From Sitta carolinensis (Eukaryota > Chordata > Aves > Passeriformes > Sittidae), in NCBI GenBank assembly GCA_032173965.1, contig CM063288.1:20743501-20807500 (forward strand): a stretch of DNA of 64,000 nt. The letters are read 5' to 3'. Shown in pieces: positions 43,001 to 55,700 of this stretch; within the stretch, counting starts at the first letter, position 1, and each line of letters opens with the position of its first letter. The notes under the pieces were generated by a model, which was given only the letters and a program-made list of their open reading frames with translations, did not search any database and was not told where the DNA came from. The translations under genes and the position numbers were made by a program.

Positions 43001-46000
43001 TATGAGGTGGTCAGCAACTGGAAAAAAAAATACTGTCTTTATTACTCATGCTGTCAGATTAGATGTAGGAATTGTCTGTTATTTAAGCTGTTGCATGATA
43101 GAATTTATAAATCGGTAGAAATCTGAAGACAGAGTGAATAGGTCATTGAATGTAGCTTTAAGAACTGCTGTCATGTTGGATTTACAAAACTTGAAGACTT
43201 GTGGTAATAAACAAGCATATGATGATTTGACAATTGTTGCTGTCTTTCATAAGGAAAGCCTTTCCAGACTTTATACCACCTGTGGAATACATTTTCAAAA
43301 GTCTTTTGTAAATATCTAGTCTCTTACTCTTCTGGATTATTTTAAATGCCACCTATGAATATCATTTAACTTACTGAATTTTATTTTCATTTACAGACAG
43401 TATGGTAACAAGATATAGGTCTCATTATCTCAGCTTTCAGTGATCTCATGCCTGGAACTTCATTATTCCATCTGATACTGACAAATCTTTATGCAATTAC
43501 TTAGGTCTTTCTTCGCATGCTTAGGTTTCCCAGCAAACAGTGTTTTCCCGACTCCTTGAAATAAGTTTCCCTTGACATTTAATTTGGCTGATGAGGTGAC
43601 ACAAGTTTATGCATAAATTATACCTTTTATGTCAGCCCACGCCCACTGAGATATCCTCATGAGAGACCATGTGTAGGCAGTCGTTTCAGCCCTCCTTCCA
43701 GATACCCAGATATAGAAGAAAGTTTCATTTATGCAGAGGTGCCCTGGAGGAGTATGAACAACTGAGCTTTCTGAGGGCATGCCTTGAATTAATTCCTCTT
43801 CTGGTGATGCTGCCTGAGCTCCTTCACAGGCAGCACTGCTCACAGGGTTTGCAGTGTCAGACTCACAAGTGGACTGATCCCAGGGCAGGGTGGGACCTTC
43901 ATGCAGAAGGAGACCGAGTGGACATCCTTGGGAGCGACACTGAAATCCTGCGTTATCTATTAGGAGTCTGTGCTTTTGTTCTTTGATGTCCTGAGCCTGA
44001 GGTGTGCCTGAATGGGATTAGAAACCTCCTCTAAAGTTATGTCCTCTAATTCTGGCTTACTCTGCATGTAGGTTTTTTCTGAAGATGGGCCCTCATATCT
44101 TTTGGAAAATACATACTATATTCTGTCTCATGAGAATAATAATCAGGAAAAATATTAGAGGATTAATCAGAAAAAAAAAGGCCATGCAGTGTATGATGGC
44201 TGTGGACATGGTATAGGAAATAAAAGAAAGAATTACTCTCTTCCCACAGTTTAAGTTCCTTATAGAAGTGGCTTAAATGTGGATTAGTAATGTATTTCTG
44301 GGAAAATGCTGTTTTGGGGAAATCAGAACAAAGAAATGAATATCAGCTGAATGATGAAGAAGGAGAGAAGAACATCCTATACAATTTGTTTTTATCTTGC
44401 CCAAATGAAACATTCCAATTTTCCGTCTAAAAATCACATTTCAAGACCAAACTCAGTAGAAGATGGAACAAAACATTTATCTACTGTTTGAATAAAATGG
44501 AATTTCAACCCCTTGGAACACACTTCTGTTTTTTATTTTTTCATTTGGCCAACGAAAATTACTTTTTCCCTTGGTTTATATGTGTGATTTTCTAGTTGAA
44601 CTGAGAAAATAATTCTTTCTTATGTTCTTCCTCTCATTGAGTTTCAGGCATGGGACTGGATGCAGAATAAGGGAAACTGAATGGTTTGAGAAAGAAAATA
44701 AGAAAGTTTTGTCCTCAAATGAAATAACATTTGTTTTGTGTGACTGACCAGGGATATAGCATAGATTTGCTTCTATGAGTATTCAGCTGGATTATGGGTG
44801 AGATTTAAATAATATGTTACTAAGCTTTAGGATGTAATAGCTCGTCTAAAAATAGGATTGGATTATTAAGATTAATGTAATCTTTGTAGCTTTTGTTATT
44901 ATTTAGAATGCAAGACATTCAGTATTTAGTGCTAGAATGGATGATATTTTCATTTCCATTTCCAAGAAAAATAAATGTATGAATGATAAATCAAGCATTG
45001 TTAAAATTCAGCAGGCAACATTTTAAAAGTGAATACATCCAAACAACTCCATAGAGCAAAAGGATAAAACTTTTTATTAATTAAAATTGCACTAAAATTG
45101 TACTTTCACAATTACTATGTGTGCTTAGTTGAAACCTGCATGAATTTCAGCCGGTTGATTGTTCACGTTGAGCTCACTGCACACCCAAAGGACTGTATTA
45201 TGAATTTTATTTACGCTGAACATGGGAATCCCTATTGCACAAGCTTGTTTTCTGACAGTTCCAAAAGGGAATTATAATTGTTTATCCTTAATCATGACAG
45301 TGACATAGTGTGATTGGAAACAAAACTGTGTTTCTTATTCATTGAATGATTTGTGTTTGATAAAAGGACAATTTTTTCCCTTTGGTGTTATTTTTGTAGC
45401 TTCTGTGAGTTTCTTAAGCCCTAGACAGAGCTTTGAACCTTACTGATCATGTCATCAGCGTTCACAGAAGAAAAATACTAGTTGCTGACATCAGTTACAA
45501 TTGCATAGCTTATAGTGGTGTAAGTGATGTTATTTTTACAGTTACAAAGTTTCATCTGCTAATACAGTTTTTGTATGGGTATATACACAATATGAGGTGT
45601 TTGGTCTGTGTGTTTCATAGCCTTGTAACTTCTGAATACCAAACTTAGTACCTTGGCTTTAAGTGTTTATAGAGTTTTCACACTACATCCTGTGTATTTC
45701 AAATCTGACACCAAAACTGTTGTTGTACATGATTTTTATGAATCCTTAGCTCATCTCCATTTCTATAATAAAGCAGCTTTCTGGCTTGGATTCAGATGAG
45801 TAGTGTAATTTCAAATGAGCTTTAAAACAATCTTTATGAGAAATCACACAGCTAAGTGAAATATTGATTTATTAGAACCCTTAAAGTCTTGCTTTGGGGA
45901 AGATGAAAGAGAGAACTGGTATAGCACAACTTTGGATGAAATAAAAGCAGTGTGTACTTCAGTCAAGAAAGCAGACCTTGTAGTGTTAAGAGTGAAGACA

Positions 46001-46133
46001 TGTTTGATTGTCTCATATCTCATGTGTGCATGAGAAGCACAAGGCAGGAGACACACAAATATGAATAGCTCATGTTTCCTTGAATGGCTTTACGCATCCG
46101 TACCTGACTGAATGTGCCACTGCTGTCTTTCAG

Positions 46134-46206
46134 AAATATCGACAGTATATGTCTGGACTTCTCACTCCTCCTTATGGTGTTATGGAAACTGGCTCTAACA
46201 ATGACA
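46134..46206 (+). CDS. RAPGEF4: RAPGEF4 internal exon: KYRQYM linker after cNBD-A
   Basis: This 73-base exon encodes 24 residues beginning [16 protein letters not shown] and ending METGSNND, plus the first base of the next codon. It therefore enters in phase 0 and leaves in phase 1. In EPAC2 this segment joins the last helix of cNBD-A to the linker before the DEP domain. From memory, the human protein reads YMAGLLAPPYGV, so the bird differs by two A-to-S/T changes in an otherwise identical stretch. The acceptor is a good pyrimidine tract (tgctgtctttcag|AAA) and the donor is ACA|gtaagt. It follows a phase-0 intron, so it can be joined to an alternative first exon ending on a codon boundary, which suits an isoform lacking cNBD-A. 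If the following intron were retained, the frame would stop at 46248-46250. Confidence 0.95.
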
Positions 46207-47244
46207 GTAAGTATGAGAAATTCGATATCAGGTGGTGGGCAAACAAATGAGAAAAGGAAAGAAAGAAGAAGATGGAGATTCTCCATGTTTGGGTACTGAA
46301 CTTTAAAAATTTAATTCAGTTTGGTGTTACAACTGCGTTAATACTGCATGTAGTAGTAGACATTTTGGAACTTGCCCATCTGCCTTCCCAGCTGTATACA
46401 AGTGTACACAGAGCTGTACAAAAATCTGCACTATGACCCAGGCCTGCTGATTTAAACATACTGGATGATGTTGTGTAGCATTTTACTACTTGTGTTACGT
46501 GAACCATGGAACATGGCCAGGAGTCCTGCTAATAAAATAAATATAACAAACTATCTCAGTTTCTTTTTTTAGTTAGGATGGGCTATACAACTTGCTGGAG
46601 AATCTACGTTAGTGCCTGAGTTTGCAGTAAACATGCTATTCTCTAACCTCTGTTACATAGCTAAATAATTTGGGGTATCTCTGCCACATGAGAACCTGTC
46701 AAGCTGTGGGATGCTGCTGTAGACAGGAATCCAAGGGCAGCCTTTGGAATTCATCACTTATGTAAATCAAAACATTTTTATTTATTTGCCAGGGATTATC
46801 TTGATGCCAAGCAGGACAATATATGATGTCTAGCAATTTTATCTGCAAATTTTGTCTCCTATGTTAGGTGTTCAATAGGTTTTCCTTGCAGGATAATAGT
46901 ATAGCATAGCACAGCAGTGCTGGTTAGTGCAAACTCAGTGTCACGTTTGACTGCCAGGTACTGAGACACGGACAATGTTAAATGAAAAAGTGTAAATAGC
47001 TCCTGTATACATGTCTCAGATACTAAGTTTTGAAAAAGTACCATGCTTAGCAAGCTTTTTGGGTTTTTTGTGTTCAATAAAGGAAACTTTTTTCTAAATA
47101 AATATTTTGCTCTTTAAAAACCACAGATTAATGTGTATGTTATCAAAGTATTGAACCCTCAAACTCCCTATGCTACTAATAAATATTTTCTCTGTCACTT
47201 AAAGAATGGACAGTATATATTTATTTTCTGTATTCTTTTTTTAG
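46207..47244 (+). other. RAPGEF4: 1.04 kb intron before the microexon
   Basis: It runs from donor gtaagt at 46207 to the acceptor tattctttttttag ending at 47244, whose unbroken T-run makes a strong pyrimidine tract. I saw no other feature in it. It is very short beside its two neighbours of at least 16 and 44 kb, so the linker exon and the microexon are recognised almost as a pair. Confidence 0.9.
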
Positions 47245-47262
47245 GAATGCCAGATAAAGACG
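47245..47262 (+). CDS. RAPGEF4: RAPGEF4 microexon, 18 bases, symmetric phase 1
   Basis: Between the acceptor ttttttag and the donor gtatgt lies GAATGCCAGATAAAGACG. Completing the A left by the previous exon, it reads R-M-P-D-K-D, with a trailing G for the next codon. This aligns with RIPDKE in human EPAC2 as I recall it, just after GSNND, which is the main reason to accept so short an exon. Both ends are phase 1, so including or skipping it changes the protein by six residues without a frameshift. The residues fall in a charged, probably flexible linker between cNBD-A and the DEP domain, with no catalytic role. If the next exon begins AC, as the human NTPLI sequence implies, the bird protein would continue D-T-P-L-I; that exon is not in the window. 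Confidence 0.85.
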
Positions 47263-50200
47263 GTATGTCAAGCAGTGCTCTTTGCCAAGTTTCTAAAAAT
47301 TGTAATAAGGTAAATCACACACAGTTTTGCCCTTTTTTTTGTTAGAGGGGGAGGAATTTGGTTATGAAAAATGTAAAAGTATTCAGCATTCAGTTGAAAA
47401 TAACTGAGTGCAAATGCAAAGCATGTGGTTGATGCATTTGAGTACAGTATACCAATTATAAGAATGCCTGAGACATTGTATCGTTTAACTGAAGAAAGCA
47501 GCTGGTTCAGGATTATTACAAAATGTACTGCTACTGAAGTTTGTGTTACAATCTGTTTTCTTGGTCTTTTTTGGAAAAACATTGAGGATAAGGAAGAAAA
47601 GCAGAACTATGACAAGACCAGGGGATAACCAGTGGATCATAAAATTAATTATTAAATACTATTTTAAGGCTTACCTGAGTCTGAACTGATGCATAGGCAT
47701 TTTTCTGGCCCTTTGCTCAGGGTGAATTTTCTCCTACGTTTAGAGAGCAGTTTTACATTCCAGTTCCCCTTTGTAAAACAGTTCTGTGCCGTCAGCCTCT
47801 CCAGATGAGGACCCACATGAAAGAACTCATGAATATTTCTGTGCCAGTTCCAATAGTGGGATAGAGTATATATATAGAATAGTAGTGGGAAGAAATAGTT
47901 TCAGGCATTGCTGTAAAGATCGATAACTTCTAGAATTTCTGTATGGCAGGAGTAGAAAAGCTACAGTAATAAACAAATGCTTGGATGCCTTCTTTCTGGA
48001 CATGGGAGTGTAATTGAAAGCATTTTAGCATTTTCATGATGTCTTTAAAAGGTTAAAGGTATTTTTGTTGCACAAAAAGCATCGCTTGACAGCAGATGAA
48101 GACAAGGAATATTTTAGTGTGTTTCCTTAATGCAAAAATAACTACTTCCACATCTCCCTGTCTGTCTGTCTTGCTTCCTCAAGGGTACTGACCTTTTTTA
48201 ATTGTCACATTCAGGTTTTATTTAATGTATACATGTAACAGTATGCAGTTCCTTTTCCAAGAGCCTTATTCACTAGCTATACTGCTTCTACACACAACTT
48301 GATCCTGTAGGAACATACTGAGTAATTGTCCTTAGATACTTAGCACCTTGGATTCTTTAAGAATTTTATATAACAGTTATGAATTATGTCTAAGTTCTTC
48401 TTTAGGTTATTGGCATTTCAGTGGTACACTTGGAGTTAAATCAGTTCAAGGGTCTTGCTTGATTTCTTTAGGAAAGCACCAAGTGTAGAATTCAAACTAA
48501 AATATGATTTTGTGTTTCCTGAAGCAGGTAGGAGTAACAGGTAAAGGTAAAAAGGTAAAAAAAAGGTCAAAACATCTGTCTTCCCTAGAAGGTAATATCC
48601 CCCCTAGTAATGGGAAGTGATGCTCAGCTAAGAGTGTTAAAAACTCTCCAATACAAAGTATTTTAGAAATTGTGTAAAATGTAATGATTAATACCTTTGC
48701 CAATAGCTGGACTTTTTCTAGCACAACAGGACTCTTCCTGCACAAAATAATTTGTTGGGTAGGAGACAGAACTTGGCATGGGCAGGCTCAAACTGCTCAC
48801 TGACTTTTACAAGAACAAAGTCCTTTGCAAACCATATTATCTTCCTTTCCAAGCCATGTATAAACAGACATCCCTCTCCCTCCCACACTGTACACATTTC
48901 TCTGGAGAGATGCTGAGTGAGTAAATGCATGACAAATACTTGTCACCTTGTTTCATCCTGGAGGCGCTCAGACAGTCCCATGGCAAATGTGGCAGAAGAA
49001 GCTACACAGCATAGAAATGGTCTGTGAATTCTTTCTTTTCTCCAAATGACCACAGTTCTCTTTAATTATGTTCAGTGAAAAGGTAAATGCAGCAGAGGTA
49101 AATACCCGAGTGTTTTATTTACTGCAAGCGAACCTCACACCTGCAGTTTTAAACTGTACAACTGTTACAGTGCTTCCACAAAATGTCTGTCGCCCTTCAT
49201 GCCCTGCAGTCTGGGGAACCATCAGGGAGTTACTGGAATTCCAGGGCCAAATTCCTAGAATTGTTGCCAGCTTTTCAAAACAAAAAGTCAAGATACAGGA
49301 AAACAGTGCTGTATTTCTAGATTTTTCATATTTTGCTTATATTTAGGATGATGCATGACTCCCAAAATGGCTAGTGCATCAGGGAAGAGCATTCATCCAG
49401 GGAAAGAGAAACGTTTCCAGGACATCTTTAGACTGCTTTTGATGGCCAGAATGATACCTGTGAGGCAGGTAGCAAATACAGCTCAGAGAGGCATGCAGAC
49501 TATTCTGTAGTGTCCAGAAAAAGACTGAATGAGGAACCTTCTGAGATCCAGAGAAAGTTCCTTAAAATCTTTTATAAGAAAGACATTACACTCTTAGACA
49601 GAAAGAGATAACATTTTCAGTAGTTCTGATCATGACACATTTATTTCAAGGTGTGTATGTATTATTTTAATTTTTCAGGGAAGTTTATAACTGTAAATAA
49701 TTTGCTTCAGATGAAATTTAATGTATTCCACTCTGGAAATATGGAATGCATGTTTTTCTTTTTTAGCCTGTGGTGAGTCTTTTACAAGTACTCTAATAGA
49801 TGTTTTTCCATAATTGCTAATTATTTGAGTTTCATCTTCATTGCTTCATTTTTATCTCCTGTCACATCTATTAGTTTTTGATGAGTAACATAAGATTTTT
49901 CTTTTAATGCATGCTTTGGAATTTCCTCACCATATGGGGATGTTTGGTTTTTCTAGTTCATTAAAATCTAAAAAAAAAGAAAAAAATTATTAGGAGAAAA
50001 CAACAAAGAGATTCTTTTTACCAAATGTGAATTAATTTGCATTTGGGGTTGCATTATTGCACATCATTTAATGCAATATAGCAGTTAAATTGAGCATAAA
50101 ATACTGAGAGGGAGTATTTTACTTTCCCCAGTTATATTTTGGGGAATGGAAACAAAGTCAATTTAATGCTGGCTTACATAAGGGAAAATGACAGAGTGTC

Positions 50201-52742
50201 AGTCTTTTTAACTAGGACAGAGACCAATATCTGAGCTCTCTCGCTCTAGTTTTTGAAAATTCCCATGGGGTAGAGTTGCATATGTGAGATGAATGTAACC
50301 CTAAAGCCGAAATTATAAAATCAATAATAATTTCAAATATGTTTTGGAAAAGATACAGAAGAGTACTTAGAACGCAGGGGAGGCTGGGTTCCAGCATGCA
50401 GACAGAATAGTTAGTGCTCTTGGTTCCATATATTACCAGCAGTGCTGGCAGCAGGGTTTCATGATGCTTCCCACTACAGGACACTCTTCTTACAATTTGG
50501 CCACTTTTTCACTGTTTACCCTCAATTCACCGTGCTGAGAGTCTGCTCCTGGATGATTTTTAAATTGAAATGGATCAAACCTGTCTGACATTGAGCTGGA
50601 GGGAAATACATTTCACAAGCTAAATACCTTTATCCAGTTAGCTGCTGGGAATCCTGTTCTTCAGACTAGAAGCTTGACTTTTGGGGCTTGTTCATGCAGT
50701 AAGGAGTACCATTTGTGAGCCTCTAGAAAATAACTGCATTGTTAAACACTGAGAAATCTCAGTTGAAGCTGGCTCACCAGAGGCTTGGTGCAGTTTCAAT
50801 GCAAACAAGTGCACTCAGGCTGTGGGCATTTTATGTGCAGAATTCCCATGCTGTTTGTCTTTGCTGCTGGGTTGCTTGGGCTTTCCTGCCTCAATGCTTA
50901 ACCTTGTGGGGTTTCTCTCTAGGGCTTCTTTTAGTTGCTAGAGCAGTATTTTGACTGTTACAAAGCCAGACACTGATTGAAAGCCAGAATTGTCTCCCCT
51001 GTTCTTCTAGGCCCTTTACTTGTACCCAGGTAGAAACAAGAAATAGCTCATCTGCTCTGGAGATATGAATAGTTTGAAAGAAGAGGGTACTAGAGGAATG
51101 AGTTGAGGAGACAAAGAAATTGATGTGGGTAAGAACAGAGAACAGCCCCACTGAGAGCATGAATCTCCACTCTCCTGTGGACTGTGGTGCTGAATGCTAT
51201 TTTCTGCTATCAGCAAATATCTTAAACTCCTTTGCAAATGGTGGATGCCTGAAAGCATAGAAATGGTACACAGACAGAAGAGAAACTTATGATTTGTAAG
51301 TTATTTATTCAATAGTAGATAGTAAAAAATTCTAACCCCGCTAATGATCCAAGATGGAGTTTTATATTCTTTTCCATAATGGAATTCCATATTGCAGCTT
51401 GCTGAAAAAGCCTTTACATCCTTAAGATGCCACACAAAATTCTGCTTGAAAGGAAGGCTAAAAGATTAAGTGCTTAAAAGCAGAGTATTTCAATAATGGG
51501 GGCTGACTGAGCAGTGTTAATGAAGTCCTCTTATCTGTGCTTGTTGTGGTACAGACTTTGATTACCTGCTCACATATATTTTTGCTGTGACACACTACAT
51601 TAAAACGTCTTACCTCAAAAACCATGCTACCGTTCTTTTTGTACAGCTTCACCTCAGTGACTGTTTAAAACGTACATAAGTTTGCTCCTTCTTTACTGAG
51701 AGCACACATCCTGTAAGGGGGAAAGTGCTTTTCATCTCCTTTTTACTGAGGAATCCATGCTGAACACAGACAGACAAAAAGCAGATTAAGTTGTGCAAAT
51801 TGATACAGTAATTCTTGCTATCTTGCTATTGGGTGAAGAATACGTATTCTTTTCTGAAATCTTTCATGCTGTATTTCCATTACGTTCCCTATATTGTCTT
51901 CGGGTTTTTATTGTGATACAGAGTTGCGGGAGCTCCCCCTTGTGCACGAAGTAATATTCAAAAACACATGGATTGAGTTTGTGAAGCCTACCGGTTGAAA
52001 AATCCCCTTCACGTTTTTCATGTAATGTCTCCAAATCCTCTAGACTGGAAGCTTATTGGAAGTGATTTATTTTAGGGTATTTTGTATGCCAAAGCTACTA
52101 TAGATTGTGCTTCAATACTTCCACGAAAGTCATTTTTTCATCTATCTTCTTTCCTAGCTAATTTCGCATGATGAAATACAGATTCCTTTCCTTTACTGCA
52201 TTTTCAATAAGATGTAGGTACTGTGTTGATTTTTATGTATTTAAATAATCGGAGTGATTGTGAAAACAGTATTTTCCTTTTTATCAATTCTAAATGCATT
52301 TAATGCAATTATATTGTAAAGATCTTGTAGTGGACAGAGAAGGACTTAATCAAGAGTTAATCCTCAAAGTATTGCAATTTCAACATTGCCAGGCAAATGA
52401 ATATTCACTTGCTTCAATTTTCAAGCACTTAAGTATGGCTCTGGTCATTTGAAGGTATACTGTTTGTAGGTATGACATTTCAATTCACAAAGTTCAGCAC
52501 TGAAAAACCCACTCAAGATGCCAGTAATAGTCATGTTCATACACCATATTAGCTACTGTAGCATTAAACACAATCATTTTACTTCTGAGTTCCCTATATT
52601 TCAGTTTACTTTTCCCAGATGACCACTGTCAAAAGGAAAGCTAATCTTTTTAAGATATTCAGTGTATTGTCAAATGTGGACTTTGATAGAGCATTAGCAG
52701 AATTCTAAGGGAAGTATTTCACATGCTAATGAAATTGTGAGG

Positions 52743-52770
52743 AAAAAAAAAAAAAAAAAAGAGAGAGAGA
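52743..52770. repeat. A18 followed by (GA)5 simple repeat
   Basis: Eighteen A residues are followed directly by five GA units. The tract is a likely length-polymorphic site and an assembly or sequencing trouble spot. Confidence 0.92.
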
Positions 52771-55700
52771 TCAGGAAAACAGGCAGTGTTCTATTATCAA
52801 AGTGCAATTACAAGGTGTTTGTTTGAAAGTTGTAGCATCTCCACATACACATGAAAACTGTGTTAAAGGATGACTTATTTTATATGTGGAGGGTTTATGT
52901 AGCTGCCCAGTGATGCATGTGCATTAATTTCTGTTCTCACTCGAGTTCTGCACTGGCCAGTTCTCCTATACAATATTTGCATTGGATTAAAAAATAATTC
53001 CTTTTTGTTTTCTGTTTTTGACATGATTGCATGAAAACACTATATGCAAATATTTTTACATAACGTCTTTGTGCAGTCCTAACTGTACCCATTAATTTTA
53101 GGGGCTACTCTGATATTTTGGCACCAGTTTCACATATATGAAAGTAATTTGCCTAGAGGACTGTTCAAATCCTTCATTTTGCTCTAAGTGAAAGTGCTTA
53201 GGGTTCAGTTATTATCACAGCCTGTAACAATTTGGCAAGTGCAGAGGCTCTGCATATAGACCTTGGCAATGAGTCACACAGTGACAGCTTATGGCAGGGG
53301 AGATTCAAAGATAGGAGTGTGAGATGAGTAGGAGGTAGGAGTCTGTGAAAAATACATTTTTCATATGTTAGTAAGGAACTTCATCATGAAACATTTGAAG
53401 GTCTTTATATGTCAGCAGAGCTCTTTAATGTAAACAAAATTATTAGTAAGTCTGGTGACTTTCCTAAGTAGACTGCATAAACTAAATTGTCACAGAACCA
53501 CCAGGGAAGGTTGGGTATCTCCAGTTTCAGCCAAGTAGATGATATACACCTGTAGGCTTCCGTTCCAAATGTCTTTGTGAATAGCAATACCTCAAAGGAA
53601 AGCTTGCAGCACCCCATCTTCTTTTACACAAAGCAGCTCTCTGATAACCTATGAAATATCTATGATCCATGGTTTTATTGTGTACCCTGAATTCTGTACA
53701 TCCTAATGGCAATTTCTACTAGAAATGGTTTCTTCTGCTGTGCCTAATCATATGACTGAGCAGGCCAATACGGAACTAGCCAGAGTAGTCCCAGATAAAG
53801 CCTGCAGATCTGGGGAGTGCTTCTCATTTGATCTAGTACTGTACAGGAACAAGTAGCATTACACTGTGGAGAAAAAGAAGAGAATCCTTGGTCCAAGTTG
53901 CTGTGTATTACCTGTGTACATGTCAAGATAACTTAATTTTCTTCAGTGCATACTTGATTCATTTCAAGGATTCCTGAAGCCCTTTCATGAATTTGGACGA
54001 AAAATATATGTTTTTTTCTGTCTGTTTCTTTCATTGAGGAGTTTTCATTGTGGTAGTTCCAATGGTAAATCGAGCCGCCTGCGATGACAGTGAGAGTGGT
54101 AAGAGATGGAGGCAAGACTTCTCTTCGTGGATGAATTAAACTTTTTTGAAACAAGGGCAGAATTTTTCAAGCTACAGGACCTAAAGGATTACTCTATTTT
54201 AAATTTTATCCTTGTTTTCTAAGAGCAGTAACATCAGAGTACTAAATATATGTAGGTGTGTTTCAGTTTTAAAAATAAGCAAGTTGCCACATTTATCTCT
54301 TGGAAGATGGGTAATGGGGAAAATAGTGACTAGTGTCCAGTAACATAGTAGAGTTGAGTTGTCAGCACCTGAAGAGGAAGCCTCCCTTTCCTGTCACAGC
54401 TGTAAATCTTTGCAGAAGCAGCTACTGCCCTTGACTCGGGAATGAAACACTGAGTTTGGACAAGTGTGTCCACATTTGTATCCTGCTTTGAGAACTGCAA
54501 TGACTTTCTGAGTCAGTGAAACTACCTGCAAGATCCAAGTCAGGGTCGTGTGGGTTTTATGAGGGAGGACTGAAAAGCTGAAAAATTAGAGGTATGGGAA
54601 AGAGAGACTTCCTCTGTTACCAGCAGAATAATCCATGTACTCAAGTTAGTGCTAGAGCTAACCTGCATGAGTTTTTAGTTTCATGACTCTTACATGTGAA
54701 TATTAATGTACACGATCCTCACAGTATTTTTTTGAATTAAGACTCCCCTTGAGGTATTATTATTGTTATTTTGATGCTCTCCGCTTATGTTGCCTTTCAT
54801 TTTTATTCTTATTTTTATTGAGACTATTGAAGTTTGTGTGCATTCTAAAACCCTGAAATTCTTGTTTGTTTTGGGTGCTTTGATGCAAAGCAGGGATTGA
54901 GTCCTCTGCCACAAAGAGCTTTAAGTCAGAGAAAAAGTAGAGTTACTGTCAGACAAGAAAGATGGTGGTTTACTTTGAACATCATAAGGCATGAGATTCA
55001 TGGGTTTTTGTATGTTTCTAGTGGGTTTTCTTACAGGAGCTTATTGTCTTCAGTCCTTGGTGTGATAGTCCTAAAAAACACTGAAAGTGGAAGGAAGAAG
55101 TTCAGAAATCAATCAACATATGCAAAACTAAGTGATATATGTTTCTTTGTTATAATTGTATTTTGGAGGGGATCTAACTCATGCTGCTGACCTCTTTCAG
55201 TGTATCAGTGTAATCAAGTACAAACCCATCTGACTAACCTCACAAAAGGGTTGTGGAGGTGCTTGAGTAGCAAAGGGAAGGCAGTTTCGCTAAAGAGACA
55301 TTTTTCCTTTCAGGCTGAAATGAGTGTTGCTATTGTAGTTTACATAAATAACCCTAATAATGGAACCAACCGAGAAATTTCTAGAAAATACTAAAATTTT
55401 TAAAGTACTCAGTATTGTGAGTTAGATGTGGGACTGTCTGTACAGAACATCACTCTCAGTTCCACTTGTCTGGGGACACAGCCTACTACCTTCTCTGCCA
55501 GTGCTGGCAAGGGCATTCTGATAATATGTATTGTGGAGTCACATTTGATAACTCTTGCTTCTTGACTGTGTTTTCTTTGAGATTCTATCCCAACCCTTAA
55601 AAAAAATGCACATATGCTCCATTTATCTCTTGCAGTTGAAAGGCAGGAAGAGTGGGTAATTATACTGAGAAAAAAGATAGTCCCTTTCAAGGTTCATGTC

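Larger units (their letters stand above)
1599..46133 (+). other. RAPGEF4: 44.5 kb intron between cNBD-A and the KYRQYM linker exon
   Basis: The intron runs from the donor gtaagt at 1599 to the acceptor tgctgtctttcag ending at 46133. Reading both strands I found no conserved protein, no functional RNA gene and no CpG island. The open frames present are short, start at random ATGs and resemble no family I know. Its contents, listed separately, are a poly-T tract at 13.3 kb, a purine-rich G4-type tract at 28.2 kb, short tandem duplications at 8.4 and 31.7 kb, degraded ancient repeats at 11.1 and 27.2 kb, a TATA-like box at 7.3 kb and a CRE/TATA motif cluster at 39.9-40.05 kb. The rest looks like unique, AT-rich sequence. 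In mammals the EPAC2B isoform, which lacks cNBD-A, starts from an internal promoter; the exon order places the expected site in this intron. Confidence 0.9.

Noticed and set aside
43669..43986. Plus-strand open frame of 105 codons with fairly ordinary composition
   Set aside because: No known domain or homologue came to mind and no splice context supports it; treated as chance.
49425..49500. Possible L2/MIR fragment (ctgtgaggcaggtagcaaata, ctcagagagg)
   Set aside because: Two short motif matches only, with no continuing alignment on either side.
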